From contig NZ_FNCA01000004.1 in the NCBI RefSeq assembly GCF_900100715.1, forward strand, positions 248,001-312,000: 64,000 bases of DNA, written 5' to 3'. Position numbers and translations under genes: made by a program. The stretch comes from Methanolobus vulcani (GTDB taxonomy: Archaea > Halobacteriota > Methanosarcinia > Methanosarcinales > Methanosarcinaceae). Numbering within the stretch: position 1 is the first letter of the stretch; each line of letters starts with the position of its first letter. Under the pieces are notes generated by a model, which worked only from the letters and a program-made list of their open reading frames with translations, was not told the DNA's origin and ran no database searches. This document shows, piece after piece, positions 17,868-26,499 of this stretch.

Positions 17868-19721
17868 TTACTTGTCATCGTCTACTACTTCATAGTCCGC
17901 GTCCACAATGGTGTCATCACCAGAGTCTGAAGAACTTGCTGTGTCTTCTGCGGCAGATGCTGCAGCTGCAGCTTCTTCCTGTGCCTTCTGGTACATTGCA
18001 GCGGATACGTCGTAGACAGCTGTCTGAAGAGTCTCGGTCTTAGCTTTGATGTCCTCTATGTCATCTGATTCAAGGGCAGTCTTGAGATCACTGATCGCAG
18101 CTTCGATCTTTGACTTCTGCTCATCGGTTGCAACCTCTTCAGCTTCCTTGAGAGTTTTCTCAGAAGCATTCACAAGGGATTCTGCCGTATTCTTGACTTC
18201 AACCTCCTCCTTGCGCTTCTTGTCCTCTTCAGCATGCATCTCAGCATCCTTGACCATCTTGTCGATCTCATCATCCGTAAGACCACCTGGTTTCTGGATG
18301 GATATAGACTGTTCCTTGCCTGTTCCCTTATCCTTTGCATTCACATGAAGAATACCATTTGCATCAATGTCGAATGTAACCTCGATCTGTGGGATTCCCC
18401 TTGGTGCTGGTGGAATACCATCAAGTGTGAACTTACCCAGGGATTTGTTACCTGATGCAACACCTCTCTCACCCTGAAGTACATGGATCTCTACAGATGG
18501 CTGGTTGTCAGCTGCTGTTGAGAATATCTGGCTCTTCTTGGTCGGAATTGTTGTGTTCCTTTCGATAAGCGGTGTTGAAACTCCTCCAAGAGTCTCTATA
18601 CCAAGTGTCAGTGGTGTGACATCAAGCAGAAGTACGTCGTGGACCTCACCACCAAGTACACCGGCCTGGATTGCTGCACCAACTGCTACAGCTTCATCAG
18701 GATTGATGTTCTTGTATGGATCCTTTCCTGTTGCCTTCTTTACAAGCTCGGTTACTGCAGGCATCCTTGTGGAACCTCCTACAAGAAGTACCCTGTCGAT
18801 ACCTGATGCGGATACCTTTGCATCCTTCATTGCCTGATTGACAGCCACAAGAGTCTTGTCAAGCAGGTCAGATGTCATCTTCTCGAACTGTGCCCTTGTA
18901 AGGTCAATGTCAATGTGTTTTGGCTGACCATTAGCATCTGCAGTGATGAATGGAAGGTTGATGTTGGTTGAAGTTACACCGGAAAGCTCGATCTTTGCCT
19001 TCTCAGCTGCATCCTTCAGACGCTGGAGTGCCGCCTTGTCCTTTGAGAGATCGATACCTTCGTTCTTCTTGAATTCCTCAACAAGGAAGTCAACAATTCT
19101 CTGGTCAAAGTCATCTCCACCAAGGTGGGTGTCTCCTGCAGTTGAAAGAACTTCAAATACTCCTCCGCCAAGTTCAAGGATAGATACATCGAAAGTACCT
19201 CCTCCAAGGTCATAGATGAGTATCTTGTGATCTTCCTCGTCCTTGTCAAGACCATATGCAAGTGATGCTGCAGTTGGCTCGTTGATAATTCTCATTACCT
19301 CAAGACCTGCTATTGTACCTGCATCTTTTGTAGCCTGCCTCTGAGAGTCATTGAAGTATGCAGGAACAGTGATCACTGCCTGTGTGATAGTCTCACCAAG
19401 ATAGGATTCCGCATCCTCCTTCAACTTACGCAGGATCATTGCAGAAACTTCCTGCGGCGAATATTCCTTTCCATTAAGGGTTACCTTATAGTCACCCTCA
19501 CCAATGTGTCTCTTAATTGAGCTTACACTATTCTCGGAGTTGGTGATCAGTTGCCTTTTAGCAACCTGACCTACCAGTTTCTCACCTTTCTTAGAGAAAC
19601 CTACAACTGAAGGAGTCGTCCTTCCTCCCTCTGCGTTAGGGACAATAGTAGGTTCCCCACCTTCGATCACAGCCATACAGGAGTTTGTAGTTCCCAGGTC
19701 AATTCCCAATATCTTTCCCAT
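17868..19721 (-). CDS. dnaK: Chaperone protein DnaK (Hsp70)
   Basis: A 617-residue Hsp70. The nucleotide-binding domain begins [20 protein letters not shown] and includes the signatures [14 protein letters not shown] and [13 protein letters not shown]. The linker [16 protein letters not shown] leads into the peptide-binding domain. The lid and acidic tail end in [16 protein letters not shown]. The length is standard. It works with GrpE and DnaJ encoded on either side. Confidence 0.98.
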   Translation of the reverse strand: MGKILGIDLGTTNSCMAVIEGGEPTIVPNAEGGRTTPSVVGFSKKGEKLVGQVAKRQLITNSENSVSSIKRHIGEGDYKVTLNGKEYSPQEVSAMILRKLKEDAESYLGETITQAVITVPAYFNDSQRQATKDAGTIAGLEVMRIINEPTAASLAYGLDKDEEDHKILIYDLGGGTFDVSILELGGGVFEVLSTAGDTHLGGDDFDQRIVDFLVEEFKKNEGIDLSKDKAALQRLKDAAEKAKIELSGVTSTNINLPFITADANGQPKHIDIDLTRAQFEKMTSDLLDKTLVAVNQAMKDAKVSASGIDRVLLVGGSTRMPAVTELVKKATGKDPYKNINPDEAVAVGAAIQAGVLGGEVHDVLLLDVTPLTLGIETLGGVSTPLIERNTTIPTKKSQIFSTAADNQPSVEIHVLQGERGVASGNKSLGKFTLDGIPPAPRGIPQIEVTFDIDANGILHVNAKDKGTGKEQSISIQKPGGLTDDEIDKMVKDAEMHAEEDKKRKEEVEVKNTAESLVNASEKTLKEAEEVATDEQKSKIEAAISDLKTALESDDIEDIKAKTETLQTAVYDVSAAMYQKAQEEAAAAASAAEDTASSSDSGDDTIVDADYEVVDDDK

Positions 19722-19827
19722 TTTATTACCTCTTTATATGAATTAAATTATTGTATAATAGTAAATTATTGAACATTATATATATTGAAGATTACCTATT
19801 ACTAGTAATCTTCTGAAATCATTGCGT

Positions 19828-20349
19828 TTACTTTTCTTCAGGTTTCTTCGAAACAGTCACCATTGCAGGTCTTATGACCTTTGTGTGCAGGCAGTACCCC
19901 GGTTTACAAACATCTACCACAGTATTTTCTTCATGGTCCGGATGTTCCACATGCATCATTGCTTCGTGGAGGTAGGGGTCAAATTCAGCACCTTTGCACT
20001 CGATCTTTTCGAGACCTTCTTTCTCAAGTATTCCAGTAAACTGTTTGAAGACCATCTCAATACCAGTGATGACAGATGAAATGTCGTCGGTCTGCTTTGC
20101 AGATTCCAATGCACGCTCAAAATTATCATAAACTTCAAGAAGTTCAATAATAATCTGCTCAACTGCAAACTTGCGATATTCTTCTTTCTCCCTTGCGCTT
20201 CGTTTACGGAAATTATCAAATTCCGCGGTAAGTCGCAGGAGCTTGTCGCGAAGCTGTGCAGCCTCATCTTCAGCAGGGGTTTCTTCGACTTTACCTTCAT
20301 CAACTGTTTTTGAATCTAAATCTTCACAATTCTCTGGTCCATCAGCCAT
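19828..20349 (-). CDS. grpE: Nucleotide exchange factor GrpE
   Basis: A 173-residue GrpE with a long N-terminal helix (AAQLRDKLLRLTAEFDNFRKR) and the C-terminal beta domain containing the family end HTKVIRPAMVTVSKKPEEK. A TTG at 20355 is in frame, but the ATG at 20349 (MADGPENCEDLD) has GGAGAT about 8 bp upstream and is preferred. It promotes ADP release from DnaK and is the promoter-proximal gene of the heat-shock operon. Confidence 0.95.
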   Translation of the reverse strand: MADGPENCEDLDSKTVDEGKVEETPAEDEAAQLRDKLLRLTAEFDNFRKRSAREKEEYRKFAVEQIIIELLEVYDNFERALESAKQTDDISSVITGIEMVFKQFTGILEKEGLEKIECKGAEFDPYLHEAMMHVEHPDHEENTVVDVCKPGYCLHTKVIRPAMVTVSKKPEEK

Positions 20350-20389
20350 TCTCAATATCTCCGCATATTTTGTGCGCAGTAATGTGTAG

Positions 20390-20430
20390 TCGAACTAGTG
20401 ATTGTTTGAAGTTCTATAAATACTTTTCGC
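20390..20430 (-). promoter_or_regulatory. Probable grpE-dnaK-dnaJ promoter
   Basis: On the minus strand the sequence GCGAAAAGTATTTATAGAAC contains a purine-rich BRE-like element followed by TATTTATA (RC at 20415-20422), an excellent archaeal TATA box. Transcription would start near 20390, about 40 nt before the grpE ATG. No bacterial CIRCE element was seen, in keeping with archaeal regulation of a bacterial-type operon. Confidence 0.55.
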
Positions 20431-20488
20431 ATAGTCTGTTTGTTTTGGCGAAATGAAGTGTACAAAAAAGAAGATAAATCCATATTTT

Positions 20489-20501
20489 AAACAGACTGTT
20501 T
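20489..20501. other. Short perfect palindrome near the end of the upstream membrane-protein gene
   Basis: AAACAG-A-CTGTTT lies between the 3' end of the membrane protein gene (20516) and the grpE promoter. It could be a small terminator hairpin for the former or an operator for the latter. Position alone does not decide. Confidence 0.3.
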
Positions 20502-20515
20502 GAATACGACCATGA

Positions 20516-20929
20516 CTAAAAAGTATTACTGAATCTATGCTGTAGAACACGTATCAATAGCATGCTTGCAATCATGCAGACTGCAAGAGCTGAAACTACC
20601 TGATCAAAACCTATCTCAGTAATACCACCGCCAATAGCGAATCTGACACCACTGAAAAATGCAGTTGCAGAAAAAGTGGCCGCCAGACCTATGATTGCTC
20701 CACCAACAAGAGAGCCCATATAATCTGCACCTCTTGATTCAAAAAATACAGAGCCTGCTATGAATATCACTGCAAAGATAAGAAGCATTACAGCCATCGG
20801 GACCGGAGTGCTGCCTTCCCGAGCCATGCTCATAAGTCCAAAAGCTACACCGATCATGAAAACTGCCATTGTGGTTGATACAACCAGTGCCTGCACAAAT
20901 GGGTTTTCCGTATTTACATCCATATTCAT
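20516..20929 (-). CDS. Small integral membrane protein, unknown function
   Basis: A 137-residue protein with four predicted transmembrane helices (about 12-33, 43-62, 70-92 and 107-127) and small-residue-rich segments such as GSLVGGAIIGLAATFSATAFF. There are no recognisable catalytic or cofactor motifs. The start ATG at 20929 has GGG directly upstream; a second ATG two codons later (MDVNTENPF) is an alternative. It lies upstream of the heat-shock operon in the same direction, but a separate grpE promoter suggests independent expression. I do not recognise a named family. Confidence 0.75.
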   Translation of the reverse strand: MNMDVNTENPFVQALVVSTTMAVFMIGVAFGLMSMAREGSTPVPMAVMLLIFAVIFIAGSVFFESRGADYMGSLVGGAIIGLAATFSATAFFSGVRFAIGGGITEIGFDQVVSALAVCMIASMLLIRVLQHRFSNTF

Positions 20930-21073
20930 CCCATTCTTCTATCGGTAATCATACTATATAGATATTGTTAATATATAGAGGGCAAATATATATTATTGAA
21001 AGCAGCATCAGCATACAAAATATTATTAACTGAAGGTTTGCAACTACACAATCAACTACATTGAATATTCTGG

Positions 21074-21859
21074 CTATAGCTCTATTATCGGTTGTGACCT
21101 CAGAAGATAGTATTCGAACAATTCACTGCCCCACTTCAGTGCAGCCTCATTACAGAATACAAGGTCTTTGCGGTCATAATTCCCACTCCTGTCAAAAAGG
21201 CACATCATTAGAAACTGATCAGTTATGAAGAGCGATGCAAGTTTCAGGTCATCAGGATATACGAAAAGTTTTCCTCTTTTACTCCCAAGGAAGACCTCTA
21301 GCTCATGCTGATAGTCCTGTATATGTTTTTTTAGAGCGGGTTCGGACATAATTATCAAAACATCGATACCTTTTTCGACCAGATCCAATAGAAACGAAGG
21401 AAAAGCAGGATGGAGAAAAGAGGTTGCTCCCATTATAGAACTAGATCCAAGTGCATTTTCGACCAGTTGCTTATTAAGCTCGAACATATCATTCAGGTCA
21501 GGCTCCAATATATGACAACTATGCAACTCTCTTATTCTTTTGAGAAGATGAAGAGGAACCGGACTTATGTCATGTTCTGTCCAGTATTGATGGTTCCCCT
21601 CAAGAACTGATATTGTACCCATCAGAGGCAGCATATCCTCTACGATAATCTCACCAATTTCAGTGAGTCTGCAGATATCTTTAGTCTTGACCATAAGGCC
21701 ATTTTCGGATAGTATCTTTATTTGAGGGAGTATTGCATGGCGGGTGACATCAAGAATCTCAAGAATCTCATCCATTTTACGCGGACCATTTTTAAGAAGC
21801 AACAATAAATTTTTTCTTTTTTCCGACATGAAGATAACATCTGTAAGTGAACGTCGCAT
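21074..21859 (-). CDS. FilR1/Msr-type winged-helix transcriptional regulator (first paralogue)
   Basis: A 261-residue methanogen regulator. The N-terminal winged helix-turn-helix covers about 1-75 (SEKRKNLLLLLKNGPRKMDE, then LDVTRHAILPQIKILSENGL). It is followed by the middle domain seen in FilR1-like and DUF1724 proteins. Family members in Methanosarcina (the Msr proteins) control methyltransferase genes for methylotrophic growth, but the target of this copy is unknown. A close paralogue lies at 26684-27484, with matching blocks such as VIFxSEKRK and LxWxxELFEYYL. It faces away from nearby operons on both sides. Confidence 0.85.
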   Translation of the reverse strand: MRRSLTDVIFMSEKRKNLLLLLKNGPRKMDEILEILDVTRHAILPQIKILSENGLMVKTKDICRLTEIGEIIVEDMLPLMGTISVLEGNHQYWTEHDISPVPLHLLKRIRELHSCHILEPDLNDMFELNKQLVENALGSSSIMGATSFLHPAFPSFLLDLVEKGIDVLIIMSEPALKKHIQDYQHELEVFLGSKRGKLFVYPDDLKLASLFITDQFLMMCLFDRSGNYDRKDLVFCNEAALKWGSELFEYYLLRSQPIIEL

Positions 21860-22026
21860 AACATGGCCCTCCTTATTGCTAATTATAAATTACACAGTTA
21901 GCCAGTATAAACATTTTCCACCAGAAGCCATCAAGAGTTTAAAAATATCAGGGATATTTAAAAAGTATTAATAAAAAAATATAATATATAAAGTAAAAAT
22001 GAACTTACACGCAGGCAATGACCTTT

Positions 22027-22152
22027 TCAGATAAAATCAGCACTGGTAATGCTGCCACATCGAGGACAATAATAGACAACATTCAGACCTAATTTCTGTT
22101 TTTTCAATACATTCCTGCAACGTGCACAGGACCTTGGTAACTCATTTTCCAT
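22027..22152 (-). CDS. Zinc-ribbon microprotein (41 aa)
   Basis: A 41-residue ORF read directly from the minus strand. It carries two CxxC pairs, SCARCRNV at residues 8-15 and YCPRCGSI at 28-35, spaced as in a single zinc ribbon. Its start lies 3 bp after the stop codon of the next microgene, so the two form a bicistronic unit. The cysteine spacing and tight linkage argue for a real gene. No named family is recognised; possible roles are nucleic-acid or protein binding. Confidence 0.65.
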   Translation of the reverse strand: MENELPRSCARCRNVLKKQKLGLNVVYYCPRCGSITSADFI

Positions 22153-22155
22153 TAT

Positions 22156-22320
22156 TTAACCCCACTCGCACAATAATGTGGTATCTTCAAATAACATCAT
22201 TGATTCCATTCGTGCTGTATTTTCTTTTGTCCAGTAGCCACAGAACCTGCATACCAGTATTCCTTTTACACTATCATGGAATTCACCATGGCATTCCGGA
22301 CATTTTTTTAATGACCCCAT
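22156..22320 (-). CDS. Zinc-ribbon microprotein (54 aa)
   Basis: A 54-residue ORF on the minus strand. It has a zinc-ribbon layout, KCPECHGEF (residues 6-14) and VCRFCGYWT (23-31), followed by a helical acidic tail (MESMMLFEDTTLLCEW). GGAG sits 8 bp before the ATG, a good ribosome binding site. It is followed after 3 bp by the 41-aa zinc-ribbon gene and lies downstream of a folded non-coding island. Function unknown. Confidence 0.65.
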   Translation of the reverse strand: MGSLKKCPECHGEFHDSVKGILVCRFCGYWTKENTARMESMMLFEDTTLLCEWG

Positions 22321-22384
22321 CTTTGATACTCCATTGTTTAATATGTAAACTCAGATTATACCATTAAACATTTGAAAGAAAGAC

Positions 22385-22620
22385 AGGATAGAATGAATCT
22401 ATTCTGTCCTTTTAATGCCTGCTTTCTTTCATGCTACAGAAGAAGGCAGATTCCTCCACCTTTTCGTGTCCCGTAGTTCTTATTCAGTTACTTGGTAACA
22501 TTCCTGTCTGAATGGCAACGCCTCAAAGAACTTCGAAACTTCAGTTCACTCCCACAATGGTTGAAGAACTCCCCTTCCCAACCCGCGGATGTTTTGACCG
22601 AACTGCCCCATTCGATCATC
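22385..22620 (-). ncRNA. Candidate structured non-coding RNA
   Basis: A GC-richer island in AT-rich intergenic DNA with several hairpins. There is a 10-bp stem at 22385-22394/22401-22410, another 10-bp stem (one G-U) at 22419-22428/22440-22449, and GTTAC-TTG-GTAAC at 22487-22499 nested within TTCA/TGAA. All of the last group is enclosed by GTTCTT/AAGAAC (22476-22481/22526-22531). On the minus strand a TATA-like TTATATATG at about 22640 would start transcription near 22615, and the first-listed hairpin plus a T-rich run would end it. I could not match it to RNase P RNA or SRP RNA, and strand is inferred. Confidence 0.4.
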
Positions 22621-23245
22621 ATTCTTACAAATAGAATTCTTCATATATAAGACAATTCAGATTTAAATTACGGACCTTTTGGAAATTATAACGGCTTTAT
22701 AATTTCACGTAAAGACAAATATCCAAATTGAAAACTATGAGAACAATGAAAGAAAAAGGACACATTAGGAAACTATTTTTAGAAACTATTTTTAGAAACT
22801 ATTTCTCAAATGAAAAATTCCACTGGGCCAAAAAGATATATTGTTAAACAAGAAGAGCGAACCATTGCGTTCAAAGTGTACCATAAAACACAATGGTTCC
22901 TTACTCCTCTACTCACTTACTTCCGATACGGGTCTCTTTTCTTTATGAAAGTGGCATCTTATCGGGAAAGACACTACTTTTTGTACCCCCGCCGTAAACC
23001 GGTTAAACCCGGCTCCAACCCGACGCACCTTAATTGAGATAAAATCCCAACTCCACTTATCAAGATATTAGTTATAGTATATAACACAAATTCGATGAAA
23101 TTTATTACCACATATCAAATTTTAACGTCATTGAAACTTCAAATACCATTGCAACTAAAGAAGTGTAAGTATCCTGTAAAGACCTGAATATATGTGCAGA
23201 TATTAATAGCAAAGGATATATCAAATAAATGCAGTTGCATCCAGC
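22621..23245. other. Intergenic stretch with tandem repeat and a doubtful 75-codon ORF
   Basis: Between the RNA-like island and mfnD there is no convincing gene. Three tandem copies of a 13-bp unit (GAAACTATTTTTA; third copy diverged) occupy 22769-22807. An open frame at 22810-23037 (plus) lacks a ribosome binding site and its predicted protein looks atypical. The same segment contains a long imperfect hairpin (AACCATTG at about 22861 pairing with CAATGGTT at about 22892) and a CCGG-TTAAAC-CCGG element near 23000, so an RNA is as likely as a protein. Confidence 0.35.
22769..22807. repeat. Tandem repeat, 3 x 13 bp
   Basis: Units at 22769-22781, 22782-22794 and 22795-22807. The first two are identical (GAAACTATTTTTA) and the third differs near its end (GAAACTATTTCTC). 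The array immediately precedes the doubtful 75-codon ORF. Confidence 0.85.
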
Positions 23246-24175
23246 ATGAAAATACTGCTTGCTGAATACGCTATGGGAATTGGCCTTGGTGGAACATTGT
23301 TGCTGGAAGGCAGAGCTATGCTAAGTACGCTTGCTGACAGTTTTACTCGTCTTGGCCATGAGGTTAACTACCTTACCGCGGAAAGCAAGTTAAAATGTGG
23401 AAATGCCGTATTATCTGACGAGAACACATTTGAAGATGTGCTGGAGAAGGTTTCAAAAGAAAGTGATGCAGCCCTTGTCATTGGCCCTGACGAACTGTTG
23501 GGTGACCTCACAGAGATAATAGAAAAGAACACTGTTAACCTGGGTTGTGCCTCAGGATCCATACGTCTGTGTGCAGATAAACTGACATGCACAAAAGTGC
23601 TTGTATCAAATTCAATTGCAGTTCCAGAGATCAAGGATATGAAATCCGAAGGGAACTATGTCATTAAACCCAGGTTTGGATGTGCCTCCGAAGGTGTCAG
23701 GCTCAAAGATGCTGACAAAATGGACGAGCAGCTTGATGAATATATTGCAACCGAATACATTGAGGGAGAGCACCTCAGCGTCAGTTTGATATGTGGACAG
23801 AAGTCCCTTCCTTTAAGCCTTAACAGGCAATTAATCGATATAAAGGAAGAGAATGGCGAAACCATTTTTGATTACAAGGGAAACCAGGTTCCCTACAGAG
23901 CAGAGTTTGAAGAAGAAGTATTCAGCACTGCAAAGAGAACTGTTGGAACACTTGGATGCAATGGATATGTGGGAATAGATATAGTATATGGAGATAAACC
24001 ATACGTAATAGATGTGAACCCAAGACCGACCACTGCAATATTCGGACTTGTCAGAACACTTGGATGCGAGATTGGAGATTTACTACTTATGAACATGTTT
24101 GGAGAGCTTCCTGATTCAGTTGAACTTACAGGGGAATGTTCTTTCACCAAAGATGACATTGAGGACATCATATGA
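23246..24175 (+). CDS. mfnD: Tyramine--L-glutamate ligase, MfnD
   Basis: A 309-residue ATP-grasp enzyme that joins glutamate to tyramine in methanofuran biosynthesis. Visible ATP-grasp features are the lysine strand NYVIKPRFGCASEGVRL, the specificity segment ATEYIEGEHLSVSLI, and the metal-binding VDVNPRP-type motif YVIDVNPRPTTAIFGL. The N-terminus MKILLAEYAMGIGLGGTLLLEG is typical of MfnD. It overlaps mfnF by an ATGA junction, and mfnE follows, so three methanofuran genes are clustered. Confidence 0.92.
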   Translation: MKILLAEYAMGIGLGGTLLLEGRAMLSTLADSFTRLGHEVNYLTAESKLKCGNAVLSDENTFEDVLEKVSKESDAALVIGPDELLGDLTEIIEKNTVNLGCASGSIRLCADKLTCTKVLVSNSIAVPEIKDMKSEGNYVIKPRFGCASEGVRLKDADKMDEQLDEYIATEYIEGEHLSVSLICGQKSLPLSLNRQLIDIKEENGETIFDYKGNQVPYRAEFEEEVFSTAKRTVGTLGCNGYVGIDIVYGDKPYVIDVNPRPTTAIFGLVRTLGCEIGDLLLMNMFGELPDSVELTGECSFTKDDIEDII

Positions 24176-25161
24176 GAATAATAGGGATCGATATTGGTGG
24201 TGCTAATACTAAGATAGCATCTGCCGACGGAAAGATCATTGAACTACATTATATTCCACTGTGGAAAGACACAACCCTGCCAGAGTCACTGGAGGACATT
24301 GCCACCGAACTTAAACCGGATATGGTCAGCGTGGTCATGACAGGAGAGCTAGCAGATTGCTTTGAAGACAAACTCGAGGGAATTCAGTTCATAATGAGGT
24401 CTGTTGATGAGGCCTTTGATTGCAAGACCATGTATATAGACAGCAATGGACACTTCTACGATGAAGACTCAAGCCTGCGTGAGCTTGCAGCAGCTAACTG
24501 GGCTGCATCCACAAGGCTGATAGGATCTGAGATAGGAGACTGTATTTTCGTTGATGTAGGAAGCACAACCAGTGACATAATACCCATCAAAGATGGAAAA
24601 CATGTTGCAGGTCTTACAGATTTTTCAAGGCTTGTCCGAAGTGAACTTTTCTATGCAGGAACCCTCAGGACAAATCTTGCTTACCTGCTGGACAAAGTTC
24701 AGGTAGCAGATGGTCACTGCAATATTTCCTCAGAGCTTTTTGCAAACACTGCTGATGCATACCTGCTGCTTGGAGACATCACCGAAGAATTATACACCTG
24801 TGAAACAGCAGATGGAGCTGGTAAGAGTAAGACCGATACCATGAGGAGACTGGCAAGGGTTGTCTGTGCAGACCTGACAGAGATATCACCGGATGATATC
24901 TACAATATTGCAGCCCAGGTTAAGGAAAGACAAATAAGCCATCTTTGTGAGACCATATCTGTTGTTGCGGAGAAGAATGGACTCAACAGGATAGTTTCCG
25001 CAGGACTGGGTGAATTTATGATAAAGGAAGCAGCAAAGAGAATGGGGTTTGAATGCATTTCCGTTGCTGAAAAGTGGGGAAATGAAATCTCTAAGGTGTT
25101 CCCTGCATATGCTGCTGCAAGGATATTGGAAAATGAGATCTCACAACCGGGAAAAGAATAA
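24172..25161 (+). CDS. mfnF: Methanofuran biosynthesis protein MfnF (aminofuran--tyramine coupling enzyme)
   Basis: A 329-residue protein of the ASKHA/hydantoinase-like superfamily. It starts MRIIGIDIGGANTKIASADG (a nucleotide-binding loop) and has a second DVGSTTSDIIPIKDG motif around residue 124. In Methanocaldococcus MfnF joins the phosphorylated aminomethylfuran to gamma-glutamyltyramine. The neighbours mfnD and mfnE, which supply exactly those two substrates, support the assignment. The start ATG overlaps the mfnD stop. Confidence 0.9.
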   Translation: MRIIGIDIGGANTKIASADGKIIELHYIPLWKDTTLPESLEDIATELKPDMVSVVMTGELADCFEDKLEGIQFIMRSVDEAFDCKTMYIDSNGHFYDEDSSLRELAAANWAASTRLIGSEIGDCIFVDVGSTTSDIIPIKDGKHVAGLTDFSRLVRSELFYAGTLRTNLAYLLDKVQVADGHCNISSELFANTADAYLLLGDITEELYTCETADGAGKSKTDTMRRLARVVCADLTEISPDDIYNIAAQVKERQISHLCETISVVAEKNGLNRIVSAGLGEFMIKEAAKRMGFECISVAEKWGNEISKVFPAYAAARILENEISQPGKE

Positions 25162-25208
25162 GAACTCAGAGAAGATACATTTAATAAGTACATGAATTAC
25201 AGATAAGG

Positions 25209-25227
25209 ATGATATCGAAGATATCAT
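25209..25227 (+). other. Hairpin between mfnF and mfnE
   Basis: A perfect 8-bp inverted repeat ATGATATC-GAA-GATATCAT in the 99-bp gap before mfnE. An AT-rich TATA-like stretch (TTTAATAAG) lies about 25 bp upstream. It may sit at the start of a separate mfnE transcript or be a processing site in the operon mRNA. Confidence 0.45.
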
Positions 25228-25260
25228 ATTTATCTGAAAAAAGATTGGGAGCAGACTGTT

Positions 25261-25899
25261 ATGAGAACGGTGGTGAAACTGGGGGGAAGCCTGATTAAAC
25301 ATTCGGCTTCTATTATTACTGCCCTTGAGGAACGTTTTGGAACTTTGGGACAGGGAGATGAAAATTCTATTTTGATAGTTCCCGGAGGCGGCGTGTTTGC
25401 CAACTCTGTCAGGAACATCAGTGAAAAATGTTCCATCGGAGACGATGCGGCTCACTGGATGGCAATCCTTTCTATGGAACAATATGCATACTTCCTGATA
25501 GATAAGACAGGTATCAACTCCGTGGAAAATATACACGATATTCCTGCAGGTGTTTCTGTGCTTATGCCATACAAAATGCTAAAAGAGACTGACAGGCTTC
25601 CACATTCATGGAACATTACTTCTGACACCATAGGAGCATGGATAGCAAAAGAAACAGGATCACGATTTGTAAAAGTAACTGATGTTGATGGAGTGATTGC
25701 AGATGACATCATCCAGAAATGGATGACTGCTCTTGAGCTTTCAAGGATGGGAGTTACCTGTATTGACAGTTCACTACCAGGTTTTTTAATGGAGAATATG
25801 ATGGACTGTGTCGTGGTCAATGGAATGTATCCGGAAAGGGTCATTGATGCTGTTATCGGAAAAAATGTAGTTGGCACTCACATCAAGGGGAATATTTAA
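25261..25899 (+). CDS. mfnE: [5-(Aminomethyl)furan-3-yl]methyl phosphate kinase, MfnE
   Basis: A 212-residue member of the amino-acid-kinase family. It starts MRTVVKLGGSLIKHSASI (phosphate-binding glycine loop), continues with SILIVPGGGVFANSVRNI, and has a C-terminal nucleotide segment FVKVTDVDGVIADDI. In methanofuran synthesis it phosphorylates the aminomethylfuran phosphate to the diphosphate used by MfnF. GGGAG lies upstream of the ATG. The context of mfnD-mfnF makes the family call firm. Confidence 0.9.
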   Translation: MRTVVKLGGSLIKHSASIITALEERFGTLGQGDENSILIVPGGGVFANSVRNISEKCSIGDDAAHWMAILSMEQYAYFLIDKTGINSVENIHDIPAGVSVLMPYKMLKETDRLPHSWNITSDTIGAWIAKETGSRFVKVTDVDGVIADDIIQKWMTALELSRMGVTCIDSSLPGFLMENMMDCVVVNGMYPERVIDAVIGKNVVGTHIKGNI

Positions 25900-25988
25900 A
25901 TTATATACTGCGTATGTACTGAAATCACTGACATGCTGATTTTCAGTATTTTATTGATCATATATTACTCACAGTAAGGAGATTTTAA

Positions 25989-26156
25989 ATGGCAAATAAA
26001 GTTGATAATTGTACCACATGCAACAAGAGCCTTGTGGAAACAGGTTACGTACGTTTCCCATGCCCGGTTTGTGGTAATGAGCTTGGAAGATGTACAAGCT
26101 GCAGACAACAGAGCAATCCATACGAATGCCCAAAATGCGGCTTTACAGGAGCATAA
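25989..26156 (+). CDS. HVO_2753-like archaeal zinc-ribbon protein (55 aa)
   Basis: A 55-residue protein. It carries four CxxC-type knuckles, CTTCNKS, CPVCGNE, CTSCRQQ and CPKCGFT, which would bind two zinc ions. This corresponds to a small archaeal family known from Haloferax (HVO_2753) that is often next to the gene for elongation factor 1-beta, as here (10-bp gap). Its role is probably translation- or RNA-related but is not established from sequence. TAAGGAG precedes the ATG by a few bases. Confidence 0.88.
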   Translation: MANKVDNCTTCNKSLVETGYVRFPCPVCGNELGRCTSCRQQSNPYECPKCGFTGA

Positions 26157-26166
26157 GGTGAGTTAA

Positions 26167-26436
26167 ATGGGAGAAGTTGCAGCAACAATGAAGATTATGC
26201 CAACAGGCGTGGATGTAGACCTCGATAAACTTAAGGACGATGTTATCGCAGCACTTCCAGAAGGTGCAGAATACGGTACACACGAGATACAGCCAATTGC
26301 ATTCGGACTTAAGGCAATCGTAATGGTTGTCATTGTAGGTGACGGAGAAGGCGGTACAGAAGCTGTAGAAGAAGCCTTTGCAGCAGTAGAAGGTGTAGAG
26401 AGCGTTACCGTAACAGATGTCGGAAGACCTGTTTAA
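26167..26436 (+). CDS. ef1b: Elongation factor 1-beta (aEF-1beta)
   Basis: An 89-residue archaeal guanine-nucleotide exchange factor for aEF-1alpha. The sequence begins MGEVAATMKIMPTGVDVDLD and contains the family segment EIQPIAFGLKAIVMVVIV. It ends VESVTVTDVGRPV. The length is standard for the archaeal version, which consists only of the catalytic domain. AAGGTGAG just upstream serves as ribosome binding site. T-rich sequence follows as terminator. Confidence 0.96.
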   Translation: MGEVAATMKIMPTGVDVDLDKLKDDVIAALPEGAEYGTHEIQPIAFGLKAIVMVVIVGDGEGGTEAVEEAFAAVEGVESVTVTDVGRPV

Positions 26437-26451
26437 ATCTCTCAACCACTC

Positions 26452-26470
26452 TTTTTTAACTCTTTTTTTT
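26452..26470 (+). terminator. Oligo-T terminator after ef1b
   Basis: Six consecutive T residues at 26452-26457 and eight at 26463-26470, immediately downstream of the aEF-1beta stop codon, with no coding sequence before the tRNA. This is a typical archaeal termination signal. Confidence 0.6.
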
Positions 26471-26499
26471 TATTAATTTCTTAATTTTGTAACTTTATT

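Noticed and set aside
22385-22620. RNase P RNA or SRP RNA
   Set aside because: The conserved GAGGAAAGUC/ACAGAA core of RNase P and the helix 8 motif of SRP RNA were looked for on both strands and not found in a consistent arrangement.
22810-23037. 75-residue basic protein
   Set aside because: No ribosome binding site, improbable amino-acid make-up and strong RNA-like inverted repeats; kept only as part of an intergenic note.
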